From Chamaecyparis obtusa (lineage: Eukaryota > Streptophyta > Pinopsida > Cupressales > Cupressaceae), in contig BSBK01007741.1 in NCBI GenBank assembly GCA_027943335.1, positions 506,001-570,000 on the forward strand: a DNA stretch of 64,000 bases, read 5' to 3'. Both the position numbers and the translations under genes were made by a program. Numbering within the stretch: position 1 is the stretch's first letter; every line of letters starts with the position of its first letter. The notes beneath the pieces were generated by a model. That model searched no databases, was not told the origin of the DNA, and was given only the letters and a program-made list of their open reading frames with translations. Below are positions 21,046 through 32,499 of this stretch, in pieces.

Positions 21046-22109
21046 TTATTTCTCAATGTTTTTCATCATATGGTCCATTTTTTGGTAATGAGCATCCTTA
21101 GTGTAGATTTGAACGGATCTATCTTGGTCTTCTTTCTTTGTACCATGAGTACTCTCATCACTAACCTTTTCTTTTCCTTTTGTCGATGTAGCTAGGTTAG
21201 TAATACTTTGGATGTTTTCAACAACAACTTCTTTTTCTCTTCTCTTTAAAGATGGAAGATCTTTAGAACTTTGAACTTGCTCTATTCTTTGAGGAATAGA
21301 CCCTTTTGCATTATGCGAGATTAGAGAATCATTGATAGGCTTTAAGTTATTACAATATTGAAATGGGTTTGAGTCCCCGCTTACCATGATTTCTTTCCCT
21401 AGATAGGGGAATTTAAGACATTGGTGATAGGTAGAAGACACGACCTGCATTCATAAATCCACAGTCTCCCTAGTAAGATATTGTAAGTCAACTTTAGGTC
21501 TAGGACTTGACAAATGGTTTCTTTTTGCATTGGGCCAACTCTAATAGGAAGTACTATGACACCCTTAGAATCTCTCTCTTTTTCATCATAGGCTTTTATA
21601 GTTATCTTTTTCTTTGGGTCAATAGCCTCCTCAGAAAATCCTAAGGCTTTTACCAAGTTTAGGGTACAAATATTCAAGTCGGCTCCTCCATCAATAATGA
21701 CTCTTTTTACCCTATGCTTGTGAATTAGAACCTCTATATGAAAAGGCAAGTTTTGTGGGTGATCTAATGACATGTCATCTTGCTTTGAAAAAGATAGGAA
21801 ATGAGGTGCAATAAGATGTCCCACCATATTTTGAAATTTGTCTGCCTCAAAATTTAGAGGTACATTCGTCTCTACCAAAGTTTTTTCCAGAATTTCCTTG
21901 TGAGTTGGTGAGAGTTTGAGAAATTCTAAAATAGAGATTTGAGTAGGTGTTTGTTGTAATTGGTCTACCAAATTATATTGTTTTGATGATGAAGATGAGG
22001 TTTGATTTGGTAGAACAATTCTTGGAGCATTTCCAAGTAGAGTAATTTTCGAAGCTTGCCCCCTAGTTACAACATTAGATGTTGCTTCCCTTGGTTTCTC
22101 TTTTATCAC
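21046..22109 (-). pseudogene. Aspartic protease region of Tat-2
   Basis: Frame 22109-21399 (236 codons) carries QYNLVDQLQQTPTQISILEFL, the conserved pre-protease segment of Tat elements, then VKRVIIDGGADLNICTL (about 21700-21660), where DGGA replaces the usual D(S/T)GA, and ITIKAYDEKERDSKGVIVLPI with YNILLGRLWIYE as the second block. Frame 21450-21046 continues through PYLGKEIMVSGD into a Lys/Glu-rich tail. The protease would cleave the polyprotein. Tat proteases often read DGGA/DGGS, so this may not itself be a defect. Confidence 0.85.
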
Positions 22110-22236
22110 AATAACATTTATGGTGCTTTCATCACCACTTAAAGCATTAATTGTGTTATCATAGGTATTAGAAAATTTGACTTTCTCATTACCTTATTAT
22201 TTTGGTTAGTGTTTGATGACTCACCCTTTTCATGGT

Positions 22237-23873
22237 TTAGAAAGGGGTTTTTGAAGGCCGTATGATCTTCATTGTTTTGGTGCCCTTCAACCTTGATTTC
22301 CCATCATCAATTAGGTATTGCACCAAATGTTTTAGCTTCATGCATTCATTGGTCTTATGACCCTTATTTTGATGATATTCAAAATGGTGAGAATCATTCC
22401 ACCAATTCGGCTTAATTTTGGGTTCATAGGGCCTTAACTCGGGTAGAGTAATGATCTTGTTGGCCACCAAAGTCCTTAACACATTTTCCAATGGTTCACC
22501 TAAGAAGGTGAATTTTCTCTTTTCATAAGTGGAAAAGAAGGGCTTAGGCTTGTTGCCATTAGCATTATTGAAGGGATTATTATTAGCATTGTTGTTGTTG
22601 TTGTTGTTGTTGGAATTGGCATTATTAAAAGGAGCTTTATTAGCCTGATTCAGATTGTATGTTGAATTCACTCCAATTGATAAATTAAATGGGGTAGCCT
22701 TCAAGTTGTGAGCTTCCACAACTCCATCATTCGCAAGATTTTTTTAATTATTCTTCAACCATAGTTTAGGTTTGTCATTGTGATTGTTGGCTCCTTTATT
22801 GTTGGTATAATTAGATATATAATGATTATTACTTGTATTGGTATAGGGTTTATTGTCTTTAAACAATTTGATCTCTCCCCTTTTGACCAATACATCTTCA
22901 ATCTTAATCCCATTCTCAATAAGTTTTTTGAATGTAGGGAGACATTGAAGTTGGAGCCTATAGTTCATTTCCATATTTAAATTATTCATAAATATCTCTA
23001 TTTTCTCCTTTTCAGGGATACTTTATGGGTAACTTGCAAAAATGATCCTCCACCTTTGAAGGAACCCTAAGAAAGATTCACCATCCTTTTTTTTTGTATC
23101 ACATAGTTTTAGAGGCTAATTCCTCAAAAGTCTTTATCCCTTGTGGAAGTTTTGAGAACCATTCCATGGCTTGCCCTCCCAAAATTCTTGGAAAAAGTCT
23201 CATTATGTAGTGTTATGCATAAATTCAATACTTAGAGCACAAAACTCTCTAAGGTGATCTTGTGGGTCTGATTTACCCATGTATTTATTATATTTAGGAA
23301 AGATTGTATTGATAGGAAAAGGTTCCATGAATAAGCTTTTATCGAAAGGGAAGGGGCACAAGGCCTCGATAGAGAAAGGCTTAGGTTTAGCGACCTTTTT
23401 CATTAAGTCAATTTTCACTTGGAACATTTTTAGTTATTGAGTCATAGCATTCATCAGGTTTTAATCTTCTTTGTTTTTCTTGAGTTGATCCACATCATAA
23501 TCATGTGGGAGCTTTACCCCTGCTTGGGCTAGAGTTAGGAAAAATTTATCCCTATCCCTATATATTAGTTTGTCCATGACTTCAAGAAAATCAATATCTT
23601 GAATCTCTCTATTAGCCCTTTCTTCAAGCATTTATTTAGGCCCTTGGTTTGCATTATTAATTTTGTCATTGTTTCCCCCATGATGGTAATCGTGAAATGC
23701 AAAGTTTCGATCCATTGATTCAAATCTCTTTTCGAATAGATTTGGGAGACTATCCCCTTGGTCGTGATTGTTGAAAAGACTTTGATATTCAATTCAGGGA
23801 CTTGTTTTGCAATGCAAGTGTCATCTTCTTGTAAAGATAATTTGAGTTTGTGAGAAAGTGTAGAAAATGACAT
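22237..23873 (-). pseudogene. Gag of Tat-2, frameshifted
   Basis: Pieces in order are 23873-23565 (N-terminal), 23427-23203 (PFSIEALCPFPFDKS to YMGKSDPQDHLREFCAL, the conserved YDG..DP..HL..F block), 22989-22744 and 22719-22237. The last ends with SHHFEYHQNKGHKTNECMKLK, the Tat-type single knuckle C/F.(F/Y)H...GH.T..C..LK, in which the first Cys is replaced. A poly-Asn run at about 22586-22612 comes from a GTT microsatellite. The polyprotein would form the virus-like particle. At least four stops or frameshifts break it. Confidence 0.85.
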
Positions 23874-24442
23874 TCAACAAGGTTTGATTTCAAATTAATT
23901 CCCCAATTTGGTAATTGTTGGTTTTTATGAAGAGATTTTTAAAAATATAAGTTGAGTTATCAAATGGATCTCTCTCACTTGTTCTATGTATTTTTCAAAC
24001 ACAACAACCATAAGTACACTTTTTCTTTTTAACACTCTACACAAAAAGTGTTTGAATTTTGAAGGATGTTATCACTGGTTTTATAGAAAAAGATACTTCA
24101 AGCAAGTTACCTAGTTCACAATTTGGTTCATAAACATGGCTCTACAAGGTAGGCTTTGCTAAGTTAACCAAGTTTATAATCAAGATTCTGTTCAAAATGG
24201 ATATTAAACTTTCATCCTCCAAGTATATTAAGAGGGTCCCTACCACCGGTATGTCAGAGTTTTGCACAATCTCGAAGGACTACTCGACGAAGTTCAAAAA
24301 TTTAACACCCTTTTGTCACACACCCCATTAAGGATATATGTATTTTATTTTAGAGTGGGTCATATTATCATAGAAAGGGTGATTGTATTCCACTTTAGGT
24401 TGTCCCTCTCATCGGCCTTGTTAAGGAAAATCATGGGAGGTG
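23874..24442 (-). other. Tat-2 leader, part adjacent to gag
   Basis: Non-coding AT-rich sequence upstream of gag on the minus strand. It runs up to AGCCC (24443-24447), the target duplication of inserted element A, and resumes at 41935. No domain seen. Confidence 0.6.
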
Positions 24443-24447
24443 AGCCC

Positions 24448-25566
24448 TATTAGGAATAGGAACACTGAGTGGGGGGGGGGGGGGGGGGGGGGTGAATCAG
24501 TGTTCACTGTATTTTAGCTTTTTAGTTTATTCTTTAAACTAAAATTGAATACTGAAATGAACATCAACATAAACATGAAACATGAAATAAACACATAACA
24601 CCAATATGGTTACGGGGAAACCCAAATAGGTAAAAACCTTGGTGGGAATTAACACCCACTAATATTTTGTACTAGTGTTTTATGATCCTTGTTAGAATAT
24701 CCTTAACCCTATTAGGAGTTTCTTTACAATATATTTAGTACAGTGAGCTGGTCAAGGGTCAGACCCTGTTAGGATTCTTTACAATAACCCTGTTAGGGGT
24801 GAGTACACACTGTCCTAGAGCTCACTACTCAAGTGGTGAAGGCTACAACTTTCTAATCTCAGATACACACTATATCTGCTGGATGAATTGGCACTGTGAC
24901 AGTACTTGTCTGATCAGTTCCTTTGATGTGTTGATGCTTTGACCTCTTGAAAAGCTCTAATACATCTTATCAAATCTTCACACACTTTTGATCTATTTGT
25001 TTCAACTCTATAATAACTTCTATGCTTAATTACAATGACACATCTAATATTTATATGTGCATAAAAAATAATTAACTAGGTCAGCCCTTTAACCGACTAC
25101 ACACAACGCTTCCAATTGAATTGGCTCAAGTATGTTTACAAACATAGTTAATTACATGTCTATAACTTAATTACAATATGTGCATAGCCTTTACACAACA
25201 ATAATATAACCACTAACCAAAACACCAACAGTCGGTTGCTTGCACTGTTCATCTCTGGCATTCACTGTCTGTGCAACTTGAACTCTTTGTATCTTTCTCA
25301 TACTGAATCTTCTGATCATGCTCTCTTAGATGTATCATGAATATTATCTTACCAAATTAACTTCTAGGGTACATATCATAATTATATTATATGCACATGT
25401 GTTGATGCTCTGACCTTTGGGTACTCTGTATACTGTCCAGTCTTCAACACAGCCAATTTCTGATCTTCTCATCAAGTGCGCTAACTCCAAAACACTACAT
25501 GACTTTGTTGCGATAATTACAACACCATATTAATTCATACACACTAGTATAGTCAACTTTCCAAAA
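24448..25566 (-). repeat. 3' LTR of element A
   Basis: 1119 bp. On the minus strand it begins with the TGTTGGAAAGTTGAC-type start, here decayed to TTTTGG, and ends ...CAGTGTTCCTATTCCTAATA. A run of 22 G lies at 24471-24492, just inside the end. Several CCTGTTAGG/CCTATTAGG motifs lie at 24707-24800. Confidence 0.9.
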
Positions 25567-25779
25567 ATCTCCCCCTTTATCATTGATGGCAACAAAGGAA
25601 TATGGCAAAGTGACTAACTGTCCCTTAATACAAAAATACTTAATCAAATTCTATCTTATATCTCCCTTATATTTTCTTACTATACATTTTATTTACATAG
25701 CTATAGCTCTATATTATATAAATACTCCCCCTTTGACATTAATGAAAAAGGTGTTACAAAACTAAATCTGTACAAGTAC

Positions 25780-28700
25780 TTACACTGAAAGTACATCCGG
25801 GTATGCAATCTGTAGATTTTGGATCTCTTGCTTCCACAATAAAATCAATGCATTGATTGTTTGGAGATGGGCCCATAAGTTATACTGAAATTTCTCCATC
25901 TTCTCCAAATATGAACTAGGAACTTTATCATATGTCACCATGGTGGCATCGATCTCCTTGATATTCTGATTCAACACATCTAAGGAGGGCCCAAGAGCAT
26001 TTCTAAGCTGAGTCTGCCTAGCCCTAATCTTTGGCATCTCTTTTTCTACCTTCTCAATTTTGTCAATATGTCCTTGATATACATTGTTGCACATATTTAT
26101 TTCAATAGAAGATCCCTCTACTGACTGCCTCACCTTTTCAATTAAGGCCTCTGCTTCTTGTAGTGGTTGAATGTCAACTTATCTTGATTCATATAGTCAA
26201 CAATAATTCTTCTTCCTTTTGTTGCAAACTCTTTCAAAGTTGCTTGTCCAACTTTGAGTGAACTAAGGTCAAGTGCAAAATTACTGACCAATTCACTTAG
26301 CCTTTTCTTTCTATACTTTTCTTCTTCAACTTGAGATGCAAATTCTTCCAAGCTAGCAAAGTTAGTTTTAAAGGCTGTGAGGATGTTGCTAACATCATCA
26401 ACTGTACTAACCTTGGACACTTTCTTATCTGAAATCAATAGGCTGTTCAATATGTTCACTGACTCCATAAATAAGGGATTCCTCATCACTTGTTTCTCTT
26501 TGGATTTTTCCATAGCTAAGACATTGATCTTGATCAGGTCTTCTTCTCCCCATGAATCCAAACTGGTTGTGTCAGGTGTCAAACTTGACAACAATGAAGC
26601 TGAGTGTATTGGAGTGATAGGAGTGCTATCCATCACTTCTTACTTTACTTTGATTAACATTTCAACTGATGGATCATCTACTTTTTCTTCTTCTTCTCCT
26701 TTATCTATTTGTGTTTCCTTTCCTTTTTCTTTTTCAATATCTTTTTCTTTTTCTACCTCAGGTGAGTTACCACTGCATAGTGTTTCAACTTCTTCTATGC
26801 TTACAAAAGCTTCTTCAAACTTGTTCAAATCCATGTCTATGGCCACCATAGAAACTTTTACATTATCAATAAAAATTGAATCATCCTTGAGTGTCTCTGT
26901 CATGGGCGTAGACTTATCTGCCTTTGTATGTGTTTCAACTATAGGTGCTGAGTCCTATGAACCTGTCATAGATATATTAGTGGGCTCTACCACCTTGACT
27001 TCCTTTGTGGGCATTTGAGCTATAGGTGCCGTAGGTGGGTACATGTGCCTGTTCATGAAAACCTTCTCAAATGCTTTCTTAGTTTCCTTAGCAATTAGTT
27101 CATAGTTTTTATCCATGATATTTAATGTTCTTGTCTTGGTTCTGAGGTGAGGTTTCACTAGATCTAACAGTAAGGTCTTTTCCTCTAAAGAACACATTGG
27201 TAAACTCTCATCTAAGACATTCTCTCTTATTCATAGATTTTCCTCCATTTCTTGTCTCTTCAAGAAATCTAAAATGTTCCAAACACTGTCTGGAATCATA
27301 GTTTTCAATTCTAGCACTATCTTCTTAAACTTAAGCATGTGTTTGACAATCATGCCATGAATCTCTGACTTATCTATTTCACTGTACTTATCATAAAATT
27401 TTCCTATTTGATCAATCCTTCCTTCATCGATAACCCTTTTACTCAACACTTGAAGACTAGGTCTAAAACCTACCTCTGGAGGTGCTTGAGTGTTTCTTTT
27501 GCTTCTTGTTGCTCGCGAGGATGGATGACTGGTGCTGATCTCTTTCTTCCTCTTTGCTATTGTCTTATACTCTAGAGGAATAGTAAGATCAATTATTACT
27601 ATGGGTGCAGGAGGGACAACATCATATTTACCTTTCTGATTATCTGATTCTTCAATTTTCACCTTCTTCATCTTTGGATCATTAGATTCTATTTTTGCTG
27701 CAACTGCGCTCTCTATCTGCAAAGTAATATTCTCTTGCCTTGCTTTGTCTAAGTCATCTTGGGGTACTCCATGAATTTTTAGAATCTCCAAAGTGACTTT
27801 GGAAACCTTTCATTTTGTTGCTGTGATGTTCAACACAACATCTACTTCTCTTGGTTTCTCTTCATAAGTTCTCCAACTAGGTTCATTAGGGTCCTTAGGT
27901 GATAACAACTGAACTTGAGCATAAGCCTCTAGAATTGGTTCCTCAATCTCATATCCAAGTGAATGAATCCACTTTGTCCTTCATTCAACTACTTCCATAC
28001 ATGTTGTATCAGTCTCCACCATAAAGAAAATACTATCTTTATAAATTTCATCAATGCTTTCTAGAATCCTATATCTCATCTACATTTTGACCCTAAATGT
28101 TTTCAATTCAAGTGTCATGTAATCTTTTAGTGTGCTCTCAGTATATGCCTTGAAGGATATCTATGGCATAGTAGGAATAGTCTTATCTAGGTATAAATCT
28201 GACACCTTTCCAAGAATATGGAAATACATGTATATGATCAGAGACCCAAATCTAAATATCTTGGTCTTGTCATGTTCAATAGCTTTGATGTTGTTTATAA
28301 GTTGTGCGTGCAGGATCTCACACAGAATTAACTCTCCATGCTCTCTCACAAGTCTTATTGTTGCAAGAACTGTGGCCTATGACACACTATTCACCCTGCT
28401 AGTGTGTTGAAACCTATACCCTAGTATCATAGACATCAATTTGATATCTTTCTCCTCTATGGGCTCTATAGTCATTCCATGTCTATCACTTCTTGATTTG
28501 CATGTTTGTTCAACAATCTTTATTACATCCTTACCCACTAGAAGAATGACGCATGCTCTTGAGATGCATGTCATCTCATGAATTAGGTCTCCAGTGATCC
28601 TTCCTAGAACTTCACCTATCTTGAATAGGTCATCATGAATTCTTCTAAGTAGAATATTTACCCACTCGAACTCATAGAACTCATATGCAGTCACATATTC

Positions 28701-28966
28701 AATAATTGGGTGGTTTTCAAACTACGCATACTCATCCAGAAGATTTTATCTAGTTTCATCATGGTTTCTAAATGTGCTCTTATCCTATCAAGACCTACTA
28801 GTTCTTTCTTGCAATATATGTATGCCCTCATATCTTCAACATGCATAACACCCATGGGAGTGCGGGAGAATGCACCTTCTAGGTCATCTAGAGTGGACTT
28901 GAATGGATGTCTTTTAAACACATGTCTCTTCTTCTCCACCACATAAAATAAAATGGGAGTAGCCAT
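25780..28966 (-). pseudogene. ORF2 of element A: large protein of unknown family, about 1,050 codons
   Basis: I do not recognise this protein. Pieces in order on the minus strand are 28966-28691, 28694-28377, 28349-28161, a stop-rich link, 27791-27231, 27197-26955, 26903-26640, 26636-26142 and 26133-25780. The start is ATGGCTACTCCCATTTT, the same as in element B (32500). The N-terminal 330 residues look globular (VEDMRAYIYCKKELVGLDR, IHDDLFKIGEVLGRITGDLIHEM, GMTIEPIEEKDIKLMSMILGY, KTKIFRFGSLIIYMY). A basic, NLS-like stretch follows (AKRKKEISTSHPSSRATRSKR, about 27495-27555), then a Glu/Lys-rich low-complexity part and a C-terminal helical region. No transmembrane segment or enzyme motif is visible. 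It fills the place where pol or an env-like gene would be. Confidence 0.75.
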
Positions 28967-29239
28967 TAATTACTTGTATATCACTTTCCAAATGATCTCG
29001 AAGACTTCTAAATTGGCGTGATAGATTAGGGCTTTCGCAACCGATCAAATGCACTGCTAATCACTGGTGAATTAATCTACAATCCTTTGCTATCAAATGC
29101 TAGGGATCCTCTACTCTCCAATCACTTTGAATTCATATGCAATGAGAGATCTAAAGGCTTCTATGTACTTTAAAGTAAGAATTTTTCCATTAATGCTTGC
29201 CGCGTGAACCAAGTTGTCACTAATAATTTCCAACTTTTA

Positions 29240-29740
29240 TTATGTAAACAATAAGCTAGTGCGCTCTTGCACATAGGTTTTGCTAGTCTCCAAAAGCTTA
29301 AGTCTAAAGGCGCATACTCTGAGGGTGAGTATACTGGCTGCATAGGGGTTTAGAGCTAAATTATCTCCCCCTATGACCCTGAGGGCCATTAATCTAGATG
29401 TAGAGGGTGTGTCCATTGTGGATGCATCCAATACATTCTCATCAACCTTATCCTTTTTGTCTCTAGCCAAATCAAGCTCGCATCCTCTAAAGCTTTCACA
29501 AACTTGACTTCTCCTTCAATATCCAATATTGTTTCTTGACTGAGGTTTTTGATCATAATCCCTAAATCACTGGTAGAGCTTTCTTTCAAATCTTTTCTTA
29601 GCCTTTTGATGACTATTTGAGCATTACTGACTTTTTCTTTTAGTTCTTCAATTTATTGTTTAGATATGTCCAGGTCTTCAAGAGCAAGTTCAAGATTTCT
29701 TTTTAGATGTTTCATTTCTTCTTTGTCCATGATCTCCTCA
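29240..29740 (-). pseudogene. Gag remnant of element A, zinc-knuckle part deleted
   Basis: The frame starts near 29730 (MDKEEMKHLKRNLELALEDLD) as in element B. It then jumps within about 60 codons from SSTSDLGIMIKNLS to ILDIEGEVKFVKALEDASLIWLE, a segment that in B lies about 800 bases later. The whole central part with the zinc knuckles is therefore missing. The tail (ALRVIGGDNLALNPYAAS) matches the B region at 32053-32190. This copy could not package RNA by itself. Confidence 0.75.
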
Positions 29741-29770
29741 AGTGGTTAAACTTGTTTGCTGAGGACCAGA

Positions 29771-29784
29771 GCTCTGATACCAAT
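29771..29784 (-). promoter_or_regulatory. Primer-binding site of element A
   Basis: The complement reads AT-TGGTATCAGAGC directly after the LTR end, a full 12-base match to the initiator tRNA-Met 3' end complement. It sets the minus orientation. Confidence 0.9.
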
Positions 29785-30337
29785 TGTTAGGAATGGGAAC
29801 ACTGAGAGGGGGGGGGGGTGTAAATCAGTGTTCACTATATTTTATCTTTTTATTTATTCGTAAACTGAACTTGAATACTTAAATACTAAAATGAACATCG
29901 ACATAAACATGAAACATGAAATCAACACATAACACCAATATGGTTATTGGGAAAGCCAAATAGGTAAAAAATAAGGTGGGAATTGACACCCACTAATATT
30001 CTGTACTAGTATTTTATGATCCTTGTTAGAAGATCCTTAACCCTGTTAGGATTTCCTTTACAATATATTTAGTACAGTGACTTAGTCAAGGGTTGCAGCC
30101 TGTTAGGAGTCTTTACAATAACCCTGTTAGGGGTGAGGACACACTATCCTAGAGCTCACTAATCAAGTGGTGATGGCTACAACCTTCTGATCTCAGATAA
30201 ACACTATATCTGCTAGATGAACTGGCACTATGACACTGCTTGTCTAATTAGTTCCTTTGATGTGCTGATGCTTTGACCTCTTGCAAAGCTCTAATACATC
30301 TTATCAACTCTTCACATACTTCTACTCTACTTGTTTC
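29785..30337 (-). repeat. 5' LTR of element A, inner part (split by element B)
   Basis: It starts TGTTAGGAATGGGAACACTGAG with a run of 11 G at 29808-29818 and aligns with 24448-25010. It stops at GTTTC (30333-30337), where element B was inserted; the remainder resumes at 41360-41365. Confidence 0.9.
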
Positions 30338-30872
30338 TATGCGAAGACACTAGAAGATGGATTAGAGCTTTGCTAGAGGTCAAAGCATCAGCACATTAAA
30401 GGAATTAATCTGACAAGCAGTGTTATAGTGACAGTTCATCCTGTAGATATAATGTGTATCTAAGATTAGAAGGTTTTAGCCTTCACCACTTGAGAAGTGA
30501 GCTCTAGGAGAATGCATCCACTCCCCTAATAGGGACTATTGTAAAAGACTCCTAATAGGGTCCAACCCTTGACAAGGTCTACTATACTAAAAGCATTGTA
30601 AAGCAACTCCTAATAGGGTTAATAATCTTCTAACAAGGATCACAAAACACTAGTGCAGAATATTAGTGGGTGTCAATTCCCACCATGGTTTTTACCTATT
30701 TAGGTTTCCCCATAATCATATTGGTGTCATGTGTTGATTTCATGTTTCATATTTATGTGAATGTTTATTTTAGTACTTAAGCATTTAAGTTCAGTATAAA
30801 GATTAAAGTGAAAAGTTAAAATATAGTGAACACTGATTCACCCCCCCCTTCTCAGTGTTCCCATTCCCAAAA
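30338..30872 (+). repeat. 5' LTR of element B, lacking its first ~585 bp
   Basis: It aligns with 40827-41359 of the 3' LTR (535 versus 533 bp). It begins TATGCGAAGACACTAG, matching TGTGCAAAGACACTAG at 40827 inside the full LTR, and so starts about 60-70 bases after the TATA box of the intact LTR (GTATAAATATAAGG, about 40755). It ends CCCATTCCCAAAA next to the PBS. Confidence 0.88.
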
Positions 30873-30886
30873 ATTGGTATCAGAGC
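30873..30886 (+). promoter_or_regulatory. Primer-binding site of element B
   Basis: AT-TGGTATCAGAGC directly after the LTR end, a full match to the initiator tRNA-Met complement, 41 bases before the gag ATG. Confidence 0.92.
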
Positions 30887-30926
30887 TCTGGTCCTCAGCT
30901 AAGAAGTTTAACCACTTGAGGAGATC

Positions 30927-32190
30927 ATGGAAAAAGAAAAAATGAAACATCTGAAAAGAAATCTTGAAGCTTCTCTTGAAGACCTAGACAAATTAGAAAG
31001 AGAAATTGAAGAACTAAAGGAAAAAGCCAGTGAGGCACAATTGGTTATCAAAAGGCTAAGAAATGATTTAAAAGAATGGTCTACCAGTGATCTAGGGACA
31101 ATGGTCAAGAAGCTAAATGAAGAAAATAAATCCTTAAAGGAACAACTTGAAGAGTTTGATGATAAACTAAAAATCAAGAAGTCTATGATGAACATCTCAA
31201 AGAGAACCTTCAACTCAATGAAAAACTAAGGCAGGCAAACAGGGAAATCTTGGAGCTAAGGAATAGAAAAGAAAGCTTGGAATCTGAATTGAGAGAAGAA
31301 AAGAATCATATTGAAAAATTGCACACCAGTTCTGATTTGATAGAATGTTAGTTGTATGCAAGGAGAGCCAAACGAGACACTAGCTGTATTGGATACAATG
31401 AAGCACACAATCAGATTGACAACATGCGAGCAAGAAAGGATTCACAAAAGGACTCTATTGATGCTAAGGAGACTGAAGATCAAACCAAAGATAATGGTGA
31501 GCCACCTAAGAATGAGCGCATGCTTCTAGACTGCACTTGTTTTGCTTGTAACAAGCATGGACATATTGCAAGGAACTGTACAGAGGTAAGACCTTTTAAT
31601 GGTTACTGTTATTCATGCAATAAATTTGCTCATAGAACTATGAATTGCAAGACTAGTAAGAAGAACATGATTCAACAAGATCAGAGAAATTAGAATTAGA
31701 CAAATGTAAGAAGTTCTCAGAATGTTACAAGCCAGATATGTAACTATAATGGTCACTCAGCTAGACAATGTAAAATGGTGACTCATGTTAATACGCCAAG
31801 GAATATAAGACCTCCAGTCATTTTTCACTCTTGTAACAAGGCTGGACATATCTCAAAGTTTTTTAGATCAAGGATGCAAGGTCAAGAAAGTCTTAAAAAG
31901 GTCGAAGAACCAGTTTTGGATCCCAAAGGAGAAGTTAATTTTGTCAAATCATTAGATGATGTGAGCACGATTTGGTTAGAGAAAAGGAATAACAAGACTA
32001 ATGAGAATGTATTGGATGCATCCACAGTGGACACAACCTCTACATCTAGATGAATGGCCCTCAGGGTCATAGGGGGAGCTAATTTATCTCTAAACCCCTA
32101 CATGGCTGGTATACACATCCTTAGAGTATGCGCCTTTGAACTTAAGCTTTTGGAGTATAAAGGTAGCTTTGTGCAAGAGTGCACATGCTG
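30927..32190 (+). pseudogene. Gag of element B: coiled coil plus four zinc knuckles
   Basis: Frame 30927-31229 (100 codons) is a strongly heptad-like, Glu/Lys/Leu-rich coiled coil (LDKLEREIEELKEKASEAQL). After a frame change, 31352-31693 contains CFACNKHGHIARNC and CYSCNKFAHRTMNC. Further on are the degenerate CNYNGHSARQC (about 31739) and CNKAGHISKFF (about 31833), where a terminal Cys is lost. The tail EGEVNFVKSLDDVSTIWLE and ALRVIGGANLSLNPY is shared with A. Gag would coat element RNA. The usual copia protease motif is not seen after the tail. Several stops break the gene. Confidence 0.82.
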
Positions 32191-32499
32191 ATTGTAAACA
32201 TAACTTGAGTTGGAAATTTTGAAGTGACAACCTAGTTTATGTGACTTGCATTAATGGCAGAATTCTCACTTTAAGTACATAGAAATTTATTTGATTTCTC
32301 ATTGCATTCAAATTTAGAGCGATAGGAGAGCATAAAGAGTCTTAGAAGTTGTTGTGAAGACTTGGAGATTGATCTATTAGTGATTTCTAGCAATTAGCAG
32401 TGCATTTGGTCAATTGTAGAAACCCTAGTTTGACGCACCGATTCATAAGTCTTCGGATCATCTTAGAGTATAGTTGGAAAGAGATTAAACAAGTAAGTC
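32191..32499 (+). other. Spacer between gag and ORF2 in element B
   Basis: About 300 bases without coding potential. The corresponding sequence separates gag and ORF2 in A (about 28967-29240, minus), so the gag-ORF2 arrangement predates the split of the two copies. Confidence 0.7.

Noticed and set aside
22586..22612. Poly-Asn tract as a functional prion-like domain.
   Set aside because: It is a pure GTT/AAC microsatellite in a degenerate gag; simple expansion is sufficient.
26669..27018. Plus-strand frame of 213 codons at 26377-27018 and its neighbour.
   Set aside because: Shadow of the minus-strand ORF2 of element A, Ser/Phe-rich from the complement of a Lys/Glu-rich region.
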